From contig PDSQ01000028.1 in NCBI GenBank assembly GCA_002747055.1, positions 81,516 through 119,305 on the forward strand: a DNA stretch of 37,790 nt, in the 5' to 3' direction. The DNA is from Gammaproteobacteria bacterium. Its GTDB lineage: Bacteria; Pseudomonadota; Gammaproteobacteria; Pseudomonadales; Oleiphilaceae. This document shows positions 9,503-18,535 of this stretch, in pieces. The stretch's first letter is position 1, and each line of letters starts with the position of its first letter. The notes under the pieces were generated by a model. That model had not been told where the DNA came from and ran no database searches. It saw only the letters and a list, made by a program, of their open reading frames with translations. Position numbers and translations under genes: made by a program.

Positions 9503-10537
9503 TTAGTGACCGTAAACCAAAACATCTGTCTGGAATACAAAGTCGGTAAAGTAGATGCCACCAATGCTGGACGCATTGCCAAACTGTACGTGTGGCATAT
9601 CGACATCAGCACGAATTTCAACATCATAGATGGCCAAACCGGTAACGCCATTGATATTGCTGGCGCCTTCGGCAAATTTGGCAGAGACCTTGGCAAAGCC
9701 GAATTGACCGACATAGTCATTTCCACGCGTGTTGTTGATTTTGACATCCAACTGCTTCATCGCTGCAAAATTGAAAATTAACAACACATCCGCTGCATCC
9801 CAGTTTAAATCCAGATCAGTTACCCGGAAATAGGCATCGACCTCAGTGACAGCGTCAGATACATCCATAGCACCACCCGAAACCGGGCTGGTAGCCCCGC
9901 TACCATTGCGAATGACAATATCAACCGGCCCCAGATACCCTTCTGCATCAATATCCGAAAACATCGCACCACCCGTAGGACCACTGCCAACCGCATAACC
10001 TTGCTCGGTCAACCCGACAGATCCAACGGATAGTGCAAAGTCCACCGCCGACTGGTAGGCCGCAATATTCTGTTCTGTATCGTTCGATGCGTTGGCCCCG
10101 GAATCCAATGATTCAACATGAAGCACCATATCACCATCGTTAAAGGCTTCACCATAACTTCCGCCAACAGAATACCTGGCAGCAGCATCGGCAACATCCA
10201 AATGAGCACTATCAACCAGACCAGCATCCGCCCACATCGCAAAGCGGGAAAAACCGCGATGTAACACTTCATTAGGGCCTGCGATATCCAGGGTGATCAG
10301 CATATTGTCCAGCATGGAGCCGCCCAAACCACCAAGATGTATATCTTTAATGGCTATATATCCTTCGTCTCTATAGGCAATTTCACCAATATCAATTTCA
10401 GTCGCCAGCTCAATGGACAAACCAGCCTGGCCCCGCACCGCACTCAATTCGGAATCAGCCAACATTTGCAGGTCTGCTGTCGTCGATGCCGACACCACCG
10501 CCATCAGCAACCCGACAGAACAATACAGGCTTTTCAT
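9503..10537 (-). CDS. Secreted protein resembling the FilA/DUF6160 putative pilus-system family
   Basis: 344 residues. Residues 1-21 form a signal peptide (basic MKSLY start, hydrophobic core, ASTTA cleavage site). The mature N-terminus carries LADSELSAVRGQAGLSIEL, the pattern I associate with FilA-like/DUF6160 proteins, in which a 'D-x-x-L-S-x-V-x-G-Q-A-G' block follows the signal peptide. The remainder is rich in Gly, Asp, Ala and alternating hydrophobic residues, suggesting a beta-rich exported protein; no membrane anchor or catalytic motif is visible. The gene has its own terminator, an AGAGA site before the ATG, and no pilus genes beside it. Family assignment rests on the N-terminal motif only, so the function is unproven; an outer-surface or outer-membrane role is inferred. 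Confidence 0.65.
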   Translation of the reverse strand: MKSLYCSVGLLMAVVSASTTADLQMLADSELSAVRGQAGLSIELATEIDIGEIAYRDEGYIAIKDIHLGGLGGSMLDNMLITLDIAGPNEVLHRGFSRFAMWADAGLVDSAHLDVADAAARYSVGGSYGEAFNDGDMVLHVESLDSGANASNDTEQNIAAYQSAVDFALSVGSVGLTEQGYAVGSGPTGGAMFSDIDAEGYLGPVDIVIRNGSGATSPVSGGAMDVSDAVTEVDAYFRVTDLDLNWDAADVLLIFNFAAMKQLDVKINNTRGNDYVGQFGFAKVSAKFAEGASNINGVTGLAIYDVEIRADVDMPHVQFGNASSIGGIYFTDFVFQTDVLVYGH

Positions 10538-10853
10538 TTTATTCTCTTTTCCCTAATCGGCATCCACTCAGGTGTCCTTTGCCGTAAGACGCATTTTTAT
10601 TTTTTGGGGATCGCGAGTATAGCCACCCGATTGTTGAAATTCTACGATACCAATCACAAAGCATGACACATTCAGCGACAGCGAAGAAGCGACAGGTCTG
10701 CCCGATAGTGAGTCATGGCAATCGACATACAGCGGGTCATCGCCACACCAACCACAGCGTGTGCTGGAAACGATCTTGGTCAGTATTTGCATACAGGCGA
10801 AAACCGGCTCTAAAGACCACGGGGGGCAGCAAACCGCCCCTGAACAGTCAATT
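10538..10853. other. Intergenic region between glgA 3' end and the FilA-like gene
   Basis: About 316 bases without a credible gene. It must hold the promoter of the minus-strand FilA-like gene. The only structured element I see is a small GC hairpin just past the glgA stop. ORFs here are short and overlap glgA out of frame. I looked for a c-di-GMP (GEMM-type) riboswitch core and did not find one. Confidence 0.5.
10823..10840 (-). terminator. Possible weak hairpin terminator of glgA
   Basis: Arms GGGGC/GCCCC with an 8-base loop, starting 13 bases past the glgA stop on the minus strand. No T run follows, so it may only stabilise the mRNA 3' end or work with Rho. Confidence 0.3.
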
Positions 10854-12338
10854 TCAGTGCGCAAGCAACTTTTGATACAGTCGGATAAATTCTTCCGTCG
10901 GTTTTCTCCATGAAAAGTCCTGTTCCATGCCACGCTTCTGGATCGCCTGATATAGTTCGAAATGGTCGTACCAAAGCGTAACAGCCAGCTGAATCGCCTC
11001 GAAACATTCGTCGTCGGTTTGCTGCTCAAATGAAATGCCTGTCGCATAGTTTTGATTGGTGAAGTTACGGGTTAAGCCGACAACCGTGTCGCACAACCCG
11101 CCGGTGGAGCGAACAATCGGAACCGCACCATATTTGAGACTGTATAACTGGTTTAGGCCGCAAGGCTCAAACGCCGATGGCATCAAAAAATAATCCGAAC
11201 CGGCTTCAATCTGGTGGGCCAGCGACTCGCTGTAGCCTTGGGTAAAACTGACACTCTCGGGAAACTGATCCGCCAATAGCCTCAGCTGGCCGGCAATCCA
11301 CTGATCACCACTGCCAAGCACCGCTAACTGTATTGGCCGCACAGAGGTGTCGCTCTGTGCCATCTGATAGTAGCGCCACAACGCCGGAACCAGGTACTGA
11401 AAACCCTTCTGATCCGAGAGACGACTGACAATACCGAACAAGGGCGCCGCCGGGCTTTCGACATCCAGCCCAAGTGCCTTCTGCAACGTGTACTTGCAAC
11501 CTGCCTTGCCCGCAATATTGTGAATACCATAGTTTTCGGGCAAATCTGGGTCAACTTCCGGATCCCAGTGCTCATAGTTGCAGCCGTTTAAAATACCTAC
11601 GAAAGCACTCCCTTTGGCGTGGTAGCTTTGCCAAAGGCCATGACTCGTCTCTTTGTTCAGCAGTTCATCGTGGTAGCCTGGACTAACGGTTGTGACCGCA
11701 TCGGCCAGAGCAATACCCCCTTTGAGCATGTTTATCTGGCCGTTATCTTCGAATATTTCGGGTACAAAAAAGTAATCGTTGATGCCCAGTGTCTCCTTGA
11801 GGAACGCCGGGGCATGGCCCTGAAACAAACCATTGTGAATGGTAAGTACCGTTTTGGTATGACTGAATTTGGTATTGCCGGCAAAGTGCTCCTTCAAATA
11901 AAACGGCGCCAGTGCGGTTTGCCAGTCATTGCAGTGAACAATATCGGGAATCCAATCCAGCGTATCGCAAACACACAGCGCACCCTTGCACAACAATGCA
12001 AACCTCAGTGCATTATCGTTGTACGAATCGCCGCCATCCTCGTTATAAAGCCCGCCACGATCAAAAAATGCATTGTGCTCCAGCAAATACACCTGCACAT
12101 CATCAACCAGGGTCTGGCGGATGGCTGAACCATAACAATCATGATGAGTCAGATGGATATCCAGCGAAGGGATCCGCAGCGAATAATTCTGCACGAGTAA
12201 ATCCCGGTAACACGGAATCATCACTCGCACATCTATACCTTGTCTTTTCAGGTGGGCTGGCAATGCTCTAACCACATCAGCCAAGCCACCGGTTTTCACC
12301 AAGCCTTCTTTTTCAGAAGCAAGAAACAGAACTTTCAT
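10854..12338 (-). CDS. glgA: Glycogen (starch) synthase, ADP-glucose type, GT5
   Basis: Transfers glucose from ADP-glucose to the non-reducing end of an alpha-1,4-glucan. The 494 residues match the family length (E. coli GlgA 477). The N-terminal KTGGLADV motif (lysine 15) binds the sugar nucleotide. GLFQGHAPAFL and VTTVSPGYHDE are typical of the first Rossmann domain; GSDYFLMPSAFEPCGLNQ and the following STGGLCDTV of the second, with the catalytic Glu of the EPCG motif. The start was set at MKVLFLAS, with TAGGG nine bases upstream; the open frame reaches six codons higher without support. It is divergent from glgP across a shared ~300-base promoter region, so synthesis and phosphorolysis may be controlled together. 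The glgC gene that would supply its substrate is not present here. Confidence 0.95.
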   Translation of the reverse strand: MKVLFLASEKEGLVKTGGLADVVRALPAHLKRQGIDVRVMIPCYRDLLVQNYSLRIPSLDIHLTHHDCYGSAIRQTLVDDVQVYLLEHNAFFDRGGLYNEDGGDSYNDNALRFALLCKGALCVCDTLDWIPDIVHCNDWQTALAPFYLKEHFAGNTKFSHTKTVLTIHNGLFQGHAPAFLKETLGINDYFFVPEIFEDNGQINMLKGGIALADAVTTVSPGYHDELLNKETSHGLWQSYHAKGSAFVGILNGCNYEHWDPEVDPDLPENYGIHNIAGKAGCKYTLQKALGLDVESPAAPLFGIVSRLSDQKGFQYLVPALWRYYQMAQSDTSVRPIQLAVLGSGDQWIAGQLRLLADQFPESVSFTQGYSESLAHQIEAGSDYFLMPSAFEPCGLNQLYSLKYGAVPIVRSTGGLCDTVVGLTRNFTNQNYATGISFEQQTDDECFEAIQLAVTLWYDHFELYQAIQKRGMEQDFSWRKPTEEFIRLYQKLLAH

Positions 12339-12637
12339 ACACTCGTACCCTACCAATTACCTATGGAATACGTAAACAGAAGAAACTATCATCGCTTTGG
12401 TCAACGTGCGCCTTTACGATGTCCAACATTATGCATAGTCTTAACTTAGCGTAAAGTGAAGCAAATGGCGATAACAAGAAGCCCATACTATGATTTGGGA
12501 CAACAACTTTGATACTTGGTAATCTTAGGTGTATTTTCAACGGTAAACGGGAGATACTTGGTTCTCGTGATGGATACTGAGTAAAATTATAACAACTACC
12601 CATCAACTGCACATAAATGATGACTGCGGAGCAGAAT
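12339..12637. promoter_or_regulatory. Divergent glgA/glgP promoter region
   Basis: About 300 bases between the two divergent starts with no credible ORF. A reasonable sigma70-type promoter for glgP is described separately. On the minus strand TATGCATAAT near 12428-12437 could supply a -10 for glgA, but I found no convincing -35. No long palindrome is evident. Confidence 0.45.
12509..12537 (+). promoter_or_regulatory. Candidate sigma70 promoter for glgP
   Basis: TTGATA (12509-12514), a 17-base spacer and TATTTT (12532-12537) fit the sigma70 consensus with ideal spacing. The expected transcription start near 12544 leaves a leader of about 90 bases. A weaker alternative is TTGGTT-18-TAAAAT at 12558-12587. 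Predicted by eye only. Confidence 0.4.
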
Positions 12638-15109
12638 ATGGCACCTGAAACAACTCAAACGAAACAACCCCGAATCAGCGTTGAGGAATTCAAGAACTCG
12701 ATTCTCAAACATCTGAATGCCACTTTGGGAACCGATGAAAACAAGGCCAATGAAAAAGCCTGGTGGCAGGCCACTTGCGTGACGCTGAATGAGTTCGTTT
12801 TCGATCGACTACGCAGCACACAAAAAAAACACTACAAACATGATACGCGTGCAATTCATTACTTCTCGCTGGAATTTTTGATGGGCAGGCTGATGAGTAA
12901 TAACCTGCACAATCTGGAGTTGTTTGAGATCGCACAAGCCGCCTTGAAGGAACTGGGTAAAGACATCGACGAGCTTGCTGACCAGGAAGAAGATATGGCT
13001 CTTGGCAACGGTGGCCTGGGCCGCCTGGCCGCTTGTTTTATCGACTCGCTGGCAACCCTGGACATGCCTGCCATGGGCTATGGCATCCATTATGAAAACG
13101 GCTTGTTTAAACAGGAATTTAAGCATGGGCGCCAGTTCGAGCGGCCAGACAGTTGGCGTGAGTACGGCAATCCATTTGAACTCTGTCGCCCCGAAAGCAC
13201 CCAAGAGGTTGCGTTTTACGGTTATGTCGAAACCAAATTCAATGATCAGGGAGAAGTCTGCAAAGAATGGCGCCCAGCCCGAATTGTCAAAGGCGTGCCC
13301 TGGGACGTGCCCATCGTCGGTTATCTCGGCAATACGGTTAACGTATTACGTCTTTGGGAAAGCCGTTCATCGGACTTGTTCAACCTCGATGTATTTAACG
13401 CGGGAGGTTACGTCGATGCCCAGCGCGAAAACGTCGAAGCTGAAACCATCTCGAAAGTTCTTTATCCCAATGACGACACCCCGGCAGGCAAAGAACTTCG
13501 ACTCATTCAGCAATACTTCTTCTGTGCCTGCTCGCTAAAAGATATGGTTCGACGGTACAAGCGTGCCCACGGTGACGACTGGAGCAAATTCGCCCAGCAA
13601 TTTGCGGTACAACTTAACGATACGCACCCCGCCGTTGCGATACCTGAACTAATGCGAATCCTGATTGATCGTGCCCGATTGAAATGGCATGACGCCTGGG
13701 CCATTTGTCAACAGGTTTTCTCTTACACCAACCACACTCTCCTGCCGGAGGCGCTGGAAAAATGGCCTGTCGATATGTTTCGCAAAGTCTTGCCGCGCCA
13801 TCTGGAAATCATTTACGAAATCAATGACCACTTTTTAAAAACCGAAGTAGAGGCAAAGTGGCCAGGCGACCCAGGTATCAAGAGTAAGCTTTCGATTATT
13901 GAAGAAGGCCCGATACGAATGGTGCGTATGGGTCACCTTTGCGTCATTGGCTCGCACAAAGTCAACGGGGTTGCCCAAATACACTCGGAACTGGTGAAAA
14001 AAGACCTGTTCCCGGAAATGAACCAGCTGTGGCCAGAAAAATTTATCAATGTCACTAACGGCATTACACCCAGACGCTGGCTGAAGACCTGTAACCCACG
14101 CCTTGCCAAACTGATCGATGAAACTATCGGAACCGGTTGGCTGACCGACCTGCACCGGTTAAGGCAACTGGAGCAAGTGGCCGACGACCCCTCGTTTCAG
14201 CAAGAGTACATGGCAATCAAGCATCAGAACAAAGAGTATTTAGCCAAAATTATCAAGGCCGAAACCGGCGTTATCGTTGACCCGTCGGCCATTTTTGACG
14301 TGCAGGTCAAGCGCTTGCATGAGTACAAACGGCAACATTTGAACCTGTTGCATATCATGGCCCTCTATCGCCGTCTTCTGCAAATTCCGAACTATGAAAT
14401 GCAACCACGGGTCTTTATCTTCGGAGCAAAAGCTGCGCCTGGCTATAAACTGGCGAAAGATATTATTTACGCAATTAACAAAGTCGCCGAAACCATTAAC
14501 AATGATCCAAGAGTCAATAACCAACTCAAGGTGGTTTTTCTGCCTAACTACCGGGTTTCCCTGGCGATGAAAATCATTCCGGCTGCAGACGTGTCGGAGC
14601 AAATTTCAACTGCAGGTAAAGAAGCATCCGGAACCGGCAATATGAAACTGGCGCTCAATGGCGCGATTACACTGGGCACACTGGATGGTGCCAATATTGA
14701 AATTGCGCAAGAGGTGGGCACGCAAAACGTCATTATTTTCGGTTTGACGGTTGATGAAGTCAAAGCCTTGTACGCGCGAGGCTATAGTCCCTGGGATTAC
14801 TACTATGCCAACCAGGAAATAAAAGCCAGTCTGGATTGGCTGGAAACCGACTACTTTACGCCGGGTTCGCCCGGTGAACTGGCCAGTATCAAACACAGCC
14901 TTTTGGATTGGGGAGACCCGTACTTGTGCCTGGCTGACTTCGAGTCCTACGCCAAGGCGCATGAAGAAGTGAATCGCCGTTACCAGAACCGACCTGCCTG
15001 GGCCAGGAGTGCCATTCTGAATACCGCATATTTAGGCAAATTCAACTCGGATCGGTCGATTCAGGAATACTCCGATCAAATCTGGCATATTCCTCCCTGT
15101 AGAAGCTAA
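12638..15109 (+). CDS. glgP: Glycogen/maltodextrin phosphorylase, GT35
   Basis: PLP-dependent enzyme releasing glucose-1-phosphate from alpha-1,4-glucan ends. It has 823 residues, close to the family norm (~815). [20 protein letters not shown] is the diagnostic N-terminal block, and QLNDTHPA and [11 protein letters not shown] are further conserved blocks. The PLP-binding lysine is K670 in [16 protein letters not shown] place the start at the methionine at 12638, seven codons inside the longest frame, because CGGAG stands six bases before it; the ATGATG at 12617 has no such site. It is divergent from glgA and ends 39 bases before the end of the convergent histidine phosphatase gene. Whether glycogen or maltodextrin is preferred cannot be read from sequence; the glg context favours glycogen. 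Confidence 0.95.
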   Translation: MAPETTQTKQPRISVEEFKNSILKHLNATLGTDENKANEKAWWQATCVTLNEFVFDRLRSTQKKHYKHDTRAIHYFSLEFLMGRLMSNNLHNLELFEIAQAALKELGKDIDELADQEEDMALGNGGLGRLAACFIDSLATLDMPAMGYGIHYENGLFKQEFKHGRQFERPDSWREYGNPFELCRPESTQEVAFYGYVETKFNDQGEVCKEWRPARIVKGVPWDVPIVGYLGNTVNVLRLWESRSSDLFNLDVFNAGGYVDAQRENVEAETISKVLYPNDDTPAGKELRLIQQYFFCACSLKDMVRRYKRAHGDDWSKFAQQFAVQLNDTHPAVAIPELMRILIDRARLKWHDAWAICQQVFSYTNHTLLPEALEKWPVDMFRKVLPRHLEIIYEINDHFLKTEVEAKWPGDPGIKSKLSIIEEGPIRMVRMGHLCVIGSHKVNGVAQIHSELVKKDLFPEMNQLWPEKFINVTNGITPRRWLKTCNPRLAKLIDETIGTGWLTDLHRLRQLEQVADDPSFQQEYMAIKHQNKEYLAKIIKAETGVIVDPSAIFDVQVKRLHEYKRQHLNLLHIMALYRRLLQIPNYEMQPRVFIFGAKAAPGYKLAKDIIYAINKVAETINNDPRVNNQLKVVFLPNYRVSLAMKIIPAADVSEQISTAGKEASGTGNMKLALNGAITLGTLDGANIEIAQEVGTQNVIIFGLTVDEVKALYARGYSPWDYYYANQEIKASLDWLETDYFTPGSPGELASIKHSLLDWGDPYLCLADFESYAKAHEEVNRRYQNRPAWARSAILNTAYLGKFNSDRSIQEYSDQIWHIPPCRS

Positions 15110-15129
15110 CTCGAACCCAGGGAAAACGT

Positions 15130-15148
15130 CCAGCAAAAACGACGCTGG
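15130..15148. terminator. Small hairpin between convergent genes
   Basis: CCAGC/GCTGG (15130-15134 and 15144-15148) with a 9-base loop, between the ends of glgP and the histidine phosphatase gene. Only a weak T tract follows on the minus strand, so it is a tentative bidirectional terminator. Confidence 0.3.
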
Positions 15149-15826
15149 TCAGTCGTCATAGCGCGGCTGACCAGACTTGCTGGTAGCAGTATGCGGTACA
15201 CAGATAATCCGATCCTTGACAAACTGAGAGGGCTGACCCAATTCGGTATACTGAACGAACCGATTGTCTTTGCCGTTGAATCGGTAATATCCGATATAAC
15301 GATGGGTTGTTTTCATTTTCAGGCAGGGTGCATAGGGCAGGTCGAGATAGTGAGCGATAAAGCCTCTGATGATACCCGCGTGTACCACGAGCAGAATGGT
15401 ATTGTCCTGGTGTTTTTTTGCCAGGGAGTCAAGAAAGTCGACACTTCGCTTCTGCATCTGCCTGAAACTTTCGCCCTCAGGATAGACAAAGTCAGGATCT
15501 TTTTTATGCTGGGGTATCATCTTTTCTACCCAGCTTTTGTCTTTTTCAAACAAGGCTCCGTAGTTGATTTCATTTAACCCGGCTGAATGGATAACCGGGT
15601 GGTTTTTTATCCCCAGTTGCTGAGCTAAAAAAATCCCGGTACGCTTTGCCCGCTCCAAATCACTGGTGTAAACAGTAGAAATACCCAACGCATTTTGCTC
15701 GAGCTTTTTTTTTACAAAAACAAGATCACGCACCCAACCTTTGGCGGGCGGCGAATTACCCCACCCCATGATTTTATTTGTTTTGTTAAACTGGGTTTTG
15801 TAATGCCGGACGACGACCACACGCAT
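15149..15826 (-). CDS. Histidine phosphatase superfamily protein (phosphoglycerate-mutase-like)
   Basis: 225 residues with the core of branch-1 histidine phosphatases: VVVVRHYKT at 3-11, where H8 is the phospho-accepting histidine (RHYKT instead of the usual RHGET), TSDLERAKRTG for the second arginine, and LLVVHAGIIRG with the second catalytic histidine H149. LNEINYGALFE fits the usual acid loop position. The G-to-Y change in RHG is atypical but the catalytic R and H are intact. It follows the 2-phosphoglycerate-kinase-like gene by 39 bases on the same strand, so the two are probably co-transcribed and may act on the same or consecutive phosphorylated metabolites. Phosphoglycerate phosphatase or mutase activity is inference; no substrate can be read. 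Confidence 0.8.
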   Translation of the reverse strand: MRVVVVRHYKTQFNKTNKIMGWGNSPPAKGWVRDLVFVKKKLEQNALGISTVYTSDLERAKRTGIFLAQQLGIKNHPVIHSAGLNEINYGALFEKDKSWVEKMIPQHKKDPDFVYPEGESFRQMQKRSVDFLDSLAKKHQDNTILLVVHAGIIRGFIAHYLDLPYAPCLKMKTTHRYIGYYRFNGKDNRFVQYTELGQPSQFVKDRIICVPHTATSKSGQPRYDD

Positions 15827-15846
15827 GTTTTTATAACACCTTTTGC

Positions 15847-15860
15847 TAGCCGAAAGGCTA
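15847..15860. other. Small hairpin between the kinase and phosphatase genes
   Basis: TAGCC-GAAA-GGCTA forms a five-pair stem with a four-base loop inside the 39-base spacer. It may tune the relative expression of the two genes or be incidental. Confidence 0.3.
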
Positions 15861-15865
15861 AGCGA

Positions 15866-17065
15866 TTATTTAATTCCAGCCATTTTGCGATAGGACTCAG
15901 ACTCTGATGCGTGTAATTTCACCATAGTGTTGCTGATTACTTCGATAGTTTCAGCCACAGCCTGTTCCAGCGACGCGGAATTAATAATAGCAATGCCTTC
16001 CTCATCTGCTTCACTTAAAATAAAACTTTGTAGCTCCCAGATATCATCCAGGCTTTCAATATAACGAGAGGCTTTTCGCCGTTTGTTTTCAGAACCTCTT
16101 ACATTGAAGCGATTACGAAGTAATGCTTTTTTTGTCACAGCCATAAAAATCGGTATGACAATCGCGTCTTTTGCCACAACACTCAAATCAAGACGACTTG
16201 GAATGATATGCACACCTTCGAGTATCAAATCCTGGCCCTCGGTGACCGACCTGGCCAATGTCGCTTCCAACGCAGGGCTCAGCGTTTCCATCTGTGATAG
16301 ATAACCCATCACCACTTTGGTTTCATGCTTTAGTTCGTCATTGTTCTGTGCCGTTTTCAAACCACGCCATGCTTCAAAACTTGAATAGGACAGTGTCGGC
16401 ACAACTTGCGGCGTCAAGTAAGACCGAATGATCTCACGTATCAAGTCAGTAGACTGAGTACCGGGTATACCCAAACGATAACTCAGCTCTGAAGCAATGG
16501 TACTCTTACCCGAGCCGGCAACACCACCAATGAGAATAATAAGGGGCCGGTTGCTGGCTTTGAAACAGCGCCAACCAACGTAGCGATTGGCCGCTTGCTG
16601 AGAATACTCAGACTGCAAACACTGGTAAATAGTTTTTCGTAACATTTTATGATGAATCTCTTTTCGCCCGGATGCTTTTAGTTTTGCATAAACACATCGA
16701 GCAGCGCCTGACGCTTCCGCAGAAGTCAGCGCACAGGCTTCAAGAGAACGAGCCAACAAGCCAACCGAGAAAACTGAGCTATGGGAATCAGTGTGAATCA
16801 GAATTTCCGGCGGCAGCAGCGTTTCATTCTGATAGGCCCGTCTTTGATCAGAGCCCAGGCTGCTTTCAATGGCTTTGGCAACTTTCGCCCTCAGCGCAGT
16901 TGTCGTAATTTCTGGAATGTCTTTCAGGCTGTCTTTTACCTCATGCGCCAAACGGTAAGCATTTTCAAAGTCAATACCCGCGTTAACCAGCGACTGGGTA
17001 AGAATGCCTTTAAAAAAGGGAATATGGTCACCACTGGGTGACGTTTTCACAATAATCTTGGACAT
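15866..17065 (-). CDS. 2-phosphoglycerate-kinase-like P-loop protein with N-terminal ATP-cone
   Basis: 399 residues. Residues 1-95 resemble an ATP-cone, the allosteric nucleotide-binding module seen in 2-phosphoglycerate kinases and ribonucleotide reductases; a second partly similar stretch (LARSLEACALTSAEASGAARC) follows near 104-123. The kinase domain starts near 174 with Walker A GGVAGSGKST at 180-189. GTQSTDLIREIIRSYL and LILEGVHIIPSRL are blocks I recognise from the COG2074 2-phosphoglycerate kinase family. In methanogens that enzyme makes 2,3-bisphosphoglycerate; its bacterial role is poorly settled. No good Shine-Dalgarno precedes the start, but no better start is available. It sits just upstream of the histidine phosphatase, a natural kinase/phosphatase pairing. 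Soluble, cytosolic. Confidence 0.75.
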   Translation of the reverse strand: MSKIIVKTSPSGDHIPFFKGILTQSLVNAGIDFENAYRLAHEVKDSLKDIPEITTTALRAKVAKAIESSLGSDQRRAYQNETLLPPEILIHTDSHSSVFSVGLLARSLEACALTSAEASGAARCVYAKLKASGRKEIHHKMLRKTIYQCLQSEYSQQAANRYVGWRCFKASNRPLIILIGGVAGSGKSTIASELSYRLGIPGTQSTDLIREIIRSYLTPQVVPTLSYSSFEAWRGLKTAQNNDELKHETKVVMGYLSQMETLSPALEATLARSVTEGQDLILEGVHIIPSRLDLSVVAKDAIVIPIFMAVTKKALLRNRFNVRGSENKRRKASRYIESLDDIWELQSFILSEADEEGIAIINSASLEQAVAETIEVISNTMVKLHASESESYRKMAGIK

Positions 17066-17120
17066 AAGCGGCGAATACTTTTTCCCGGATCTGAAAACCG
17101 ATAGCCAGGCTGTTACAAAG

Positions 17121-17145
17121 AAAAAGCCCCCGCATCAGCGAGGGC
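17121..17145 (-). terminator. Rho-independent terminator of the pit operon
   Basis: On the minus strand GCCCTCGC-TGAT-GCGGGGGC (one T-G pair) is followed by five T residues (plus-strand A run 17121-17125). It starts 18 bases past the transporter stop and separates this operon from the downstream kinase gene. Confidence 0.85.
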
Positions 17146-17162
17146 CAACCATTTATCAGAAT

Positions 17163-18428
17163 TTAACCAAAGCAAGCTCTGAACAGGTAGAAGAACAGGG
17201 CCGCCAGAATACCACCGGCAGGCAGTGTAATCACCCAGGATGACACAATATTGCCAATAACCCGAAGGTCAATGGCACCGATACCCCGGGCCAGACCGAC
17301 CCCCATTACGCAACCTACCGCGATTTGCGTTGTCGAAACCGGCAAGCCGGTTTTTGAGGCGACAACGACGGTTATAGCTGCAGCCAGGGTGGCACAAAAA
17401 CCACGAGTTGGCGTCAACTCGGTAATTTTGGTACCAATGGTTTGCATCACTTTATAACCCATGGTGGCGAGGCCAACGACAATACCAAAGCCACCGAGGA
17501 AAAGAATCCACAATGGCAAACCGGCTTTTTGTTCAACTTCACCGCCGCTACCGATAATCGAAACGACTGCCGCCATAGGGCCAATGCCGTTAGCAACATC
17601 GTTGGACCCATGAGCAAAAGCCATCGCACAGGCAGTGAATATCATCATAGGTGTAAAGACTTTCTCGACACTGGCAAAATAGAAGTCTTTATCCGCTTCT
17701 TTATCAACCTTAATTTTATCGATCATTTTCTTGCCAATCGCGGCAACGATAACACCGACAACAACGGCAACGATAAAACTTTGAAACGGAGACAGTTCCA
17801 GTTTCAGGTGCTTGAGTCCTTTAAACATGGTCACCAGTGAGACGATCCAGCCGACCAGGAACACATAGGCAGGCCCCCATTTTTTCGCTTTCTCGAAAGG
17901 GTTATCAGTATTCAGGATCAGCTTTCGAATACTCATCATCAAAGCAAAGGCGATAGTACCACCCACCAGTGGTGAAACGATCCAGCTCGCCGCGATACCA
18001 CCTATTTTTGCCCAGTTTACGGCACTGAAACCAATACCGGCGATAGCGAAACCAACGATCGCCCCAACGATAGTGTGCGTGGTTGAAACAGGCCAGCCCC
18101 GGGTAGAAGCGACCATCAACCAGATGCCCGAAGCTAACAATGCCGCCAGCATCCCGTAGACGAGGATTTCCGGCGCCCCGGAAATAGAACTTGGGTCAAT
18201 AATGCCTTTGCGGATGGTTTTGGTAACCGCACCACCAGCGATAAAGGCACCGGCAAATTCAAAAATGGCCGCTATTATAATTGCTTGCTTGACGGTAATG
18301 GCTCCGGAGCCGACCGACGTACCCATGGCATTGGCAACATCGTTGGCACCTATGCCCCAAGTCATATACAAGCCAAATACGACAGCCATTGTCATGAACA
18401 AAAAGCTCCATTCAGAAATAATAGTCAT
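17163..18428 (-). CDS. pit: PiT-family low-affinity inorganic phosphate transporter
   Basis: 421-residue inner-membrane symporter of the PiT family (PF01384), taking up phosphate (usually as a metal-phosphate complex) with a cation. The two duplicated signatures are present: GANDVANAMGTSVG at 27-40 and AHGSNDVANGIGPM at 272-285. GWPVSTTHTIVGAIVG (111-126) and GLPVSTTQIAVGCVMG form the second pair of repeats. About ten hydrophobic segments are visible, with a charged cytosolic loop (MIDKIKVDKEADKDFY) in the middle. CAGGAG precedes the ATG. It lies 107 bases downstream of the DUF47 gene on the same strand, the common DUF47-pit arrangement, and ends in a strong terminator. Confidence 0.95.
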   Translation of the reverse strand: MTIISEWSFLFMTMAVVFGLYMTWGIGANDVANAMGTSVGSGAITVKQAIIIAAIFEFAGAFIAGGAVTKTIRKGIIDPSSISGAPEILVYGMLAALLASGIWLMVASTRGWPVSTTHTIVGAIVGFAIAGIGFSAVNWAKIGGIAASWIVSPLVGGTIAFALMMSIRKLILNTDNPFEKAKKWGPAYVFLVGWIVSLVTMFKGLKHLKLELSPFQSFIVAVVVGVIVAAIGKKMIDKIKVDKEADKDFYFASVEKVFTPMMIFTACAMAFAHGSNDVANGIGPMAAVVSIIGSGGEVEQKAGLPLWILFLGGFGIVVGLATMGYKVMQTIGTKITELTPTRGFCATLAAAITVVVASKTGLPVSTTQIAVGCVMGVGLARGIGAIDLRVIGNIVSSWVITLPAGGILAALFFYLFRACFG

Positions 18429-18466
18429 ATGAAACTCCTGATAATCTTGATATTCACTCCATTCAG

Positions 18467-18483
18467 GGCGTTGGCAAAACGCC
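18467..18483. other. Short hairpin in the DUF47-pit spacer
   Basis: GGCGTT-GGCAA-AACGCC, a perfect six-pair stem, in the 107-base spacer between the regulator and transporter genes. No T run follows. A role in mRNA processing or differential expression is possible but not shown. Confidence 0.3.
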
Positions 18484-18535
18484 TCCTGTCAGATCATGGT
18501 ATTGGGTTGGAGAATTTTATCGGCCCTCTTGGCCT

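Noticed and set aside
10660..10850. Possible GEMM (c-di-GMP) riboswitch upstream of the FilA-like gene
   Set aside because: Only isolated GCGAAA/GGC-like words occur; the paired core and tetraloop-receptor arrangement are not present.
10568..11047. 159-codon minus-strand frame overlapping the glgA 3' end
   Set aside because: It is out of frame with glgA over its first half and its composition does not look like a protein.
11619..12128. 169-codon open frame on the plus strand
   Set aside because: Antisense to the middle of glgA, no domain and no ribosome site; an artefact of codon composition.
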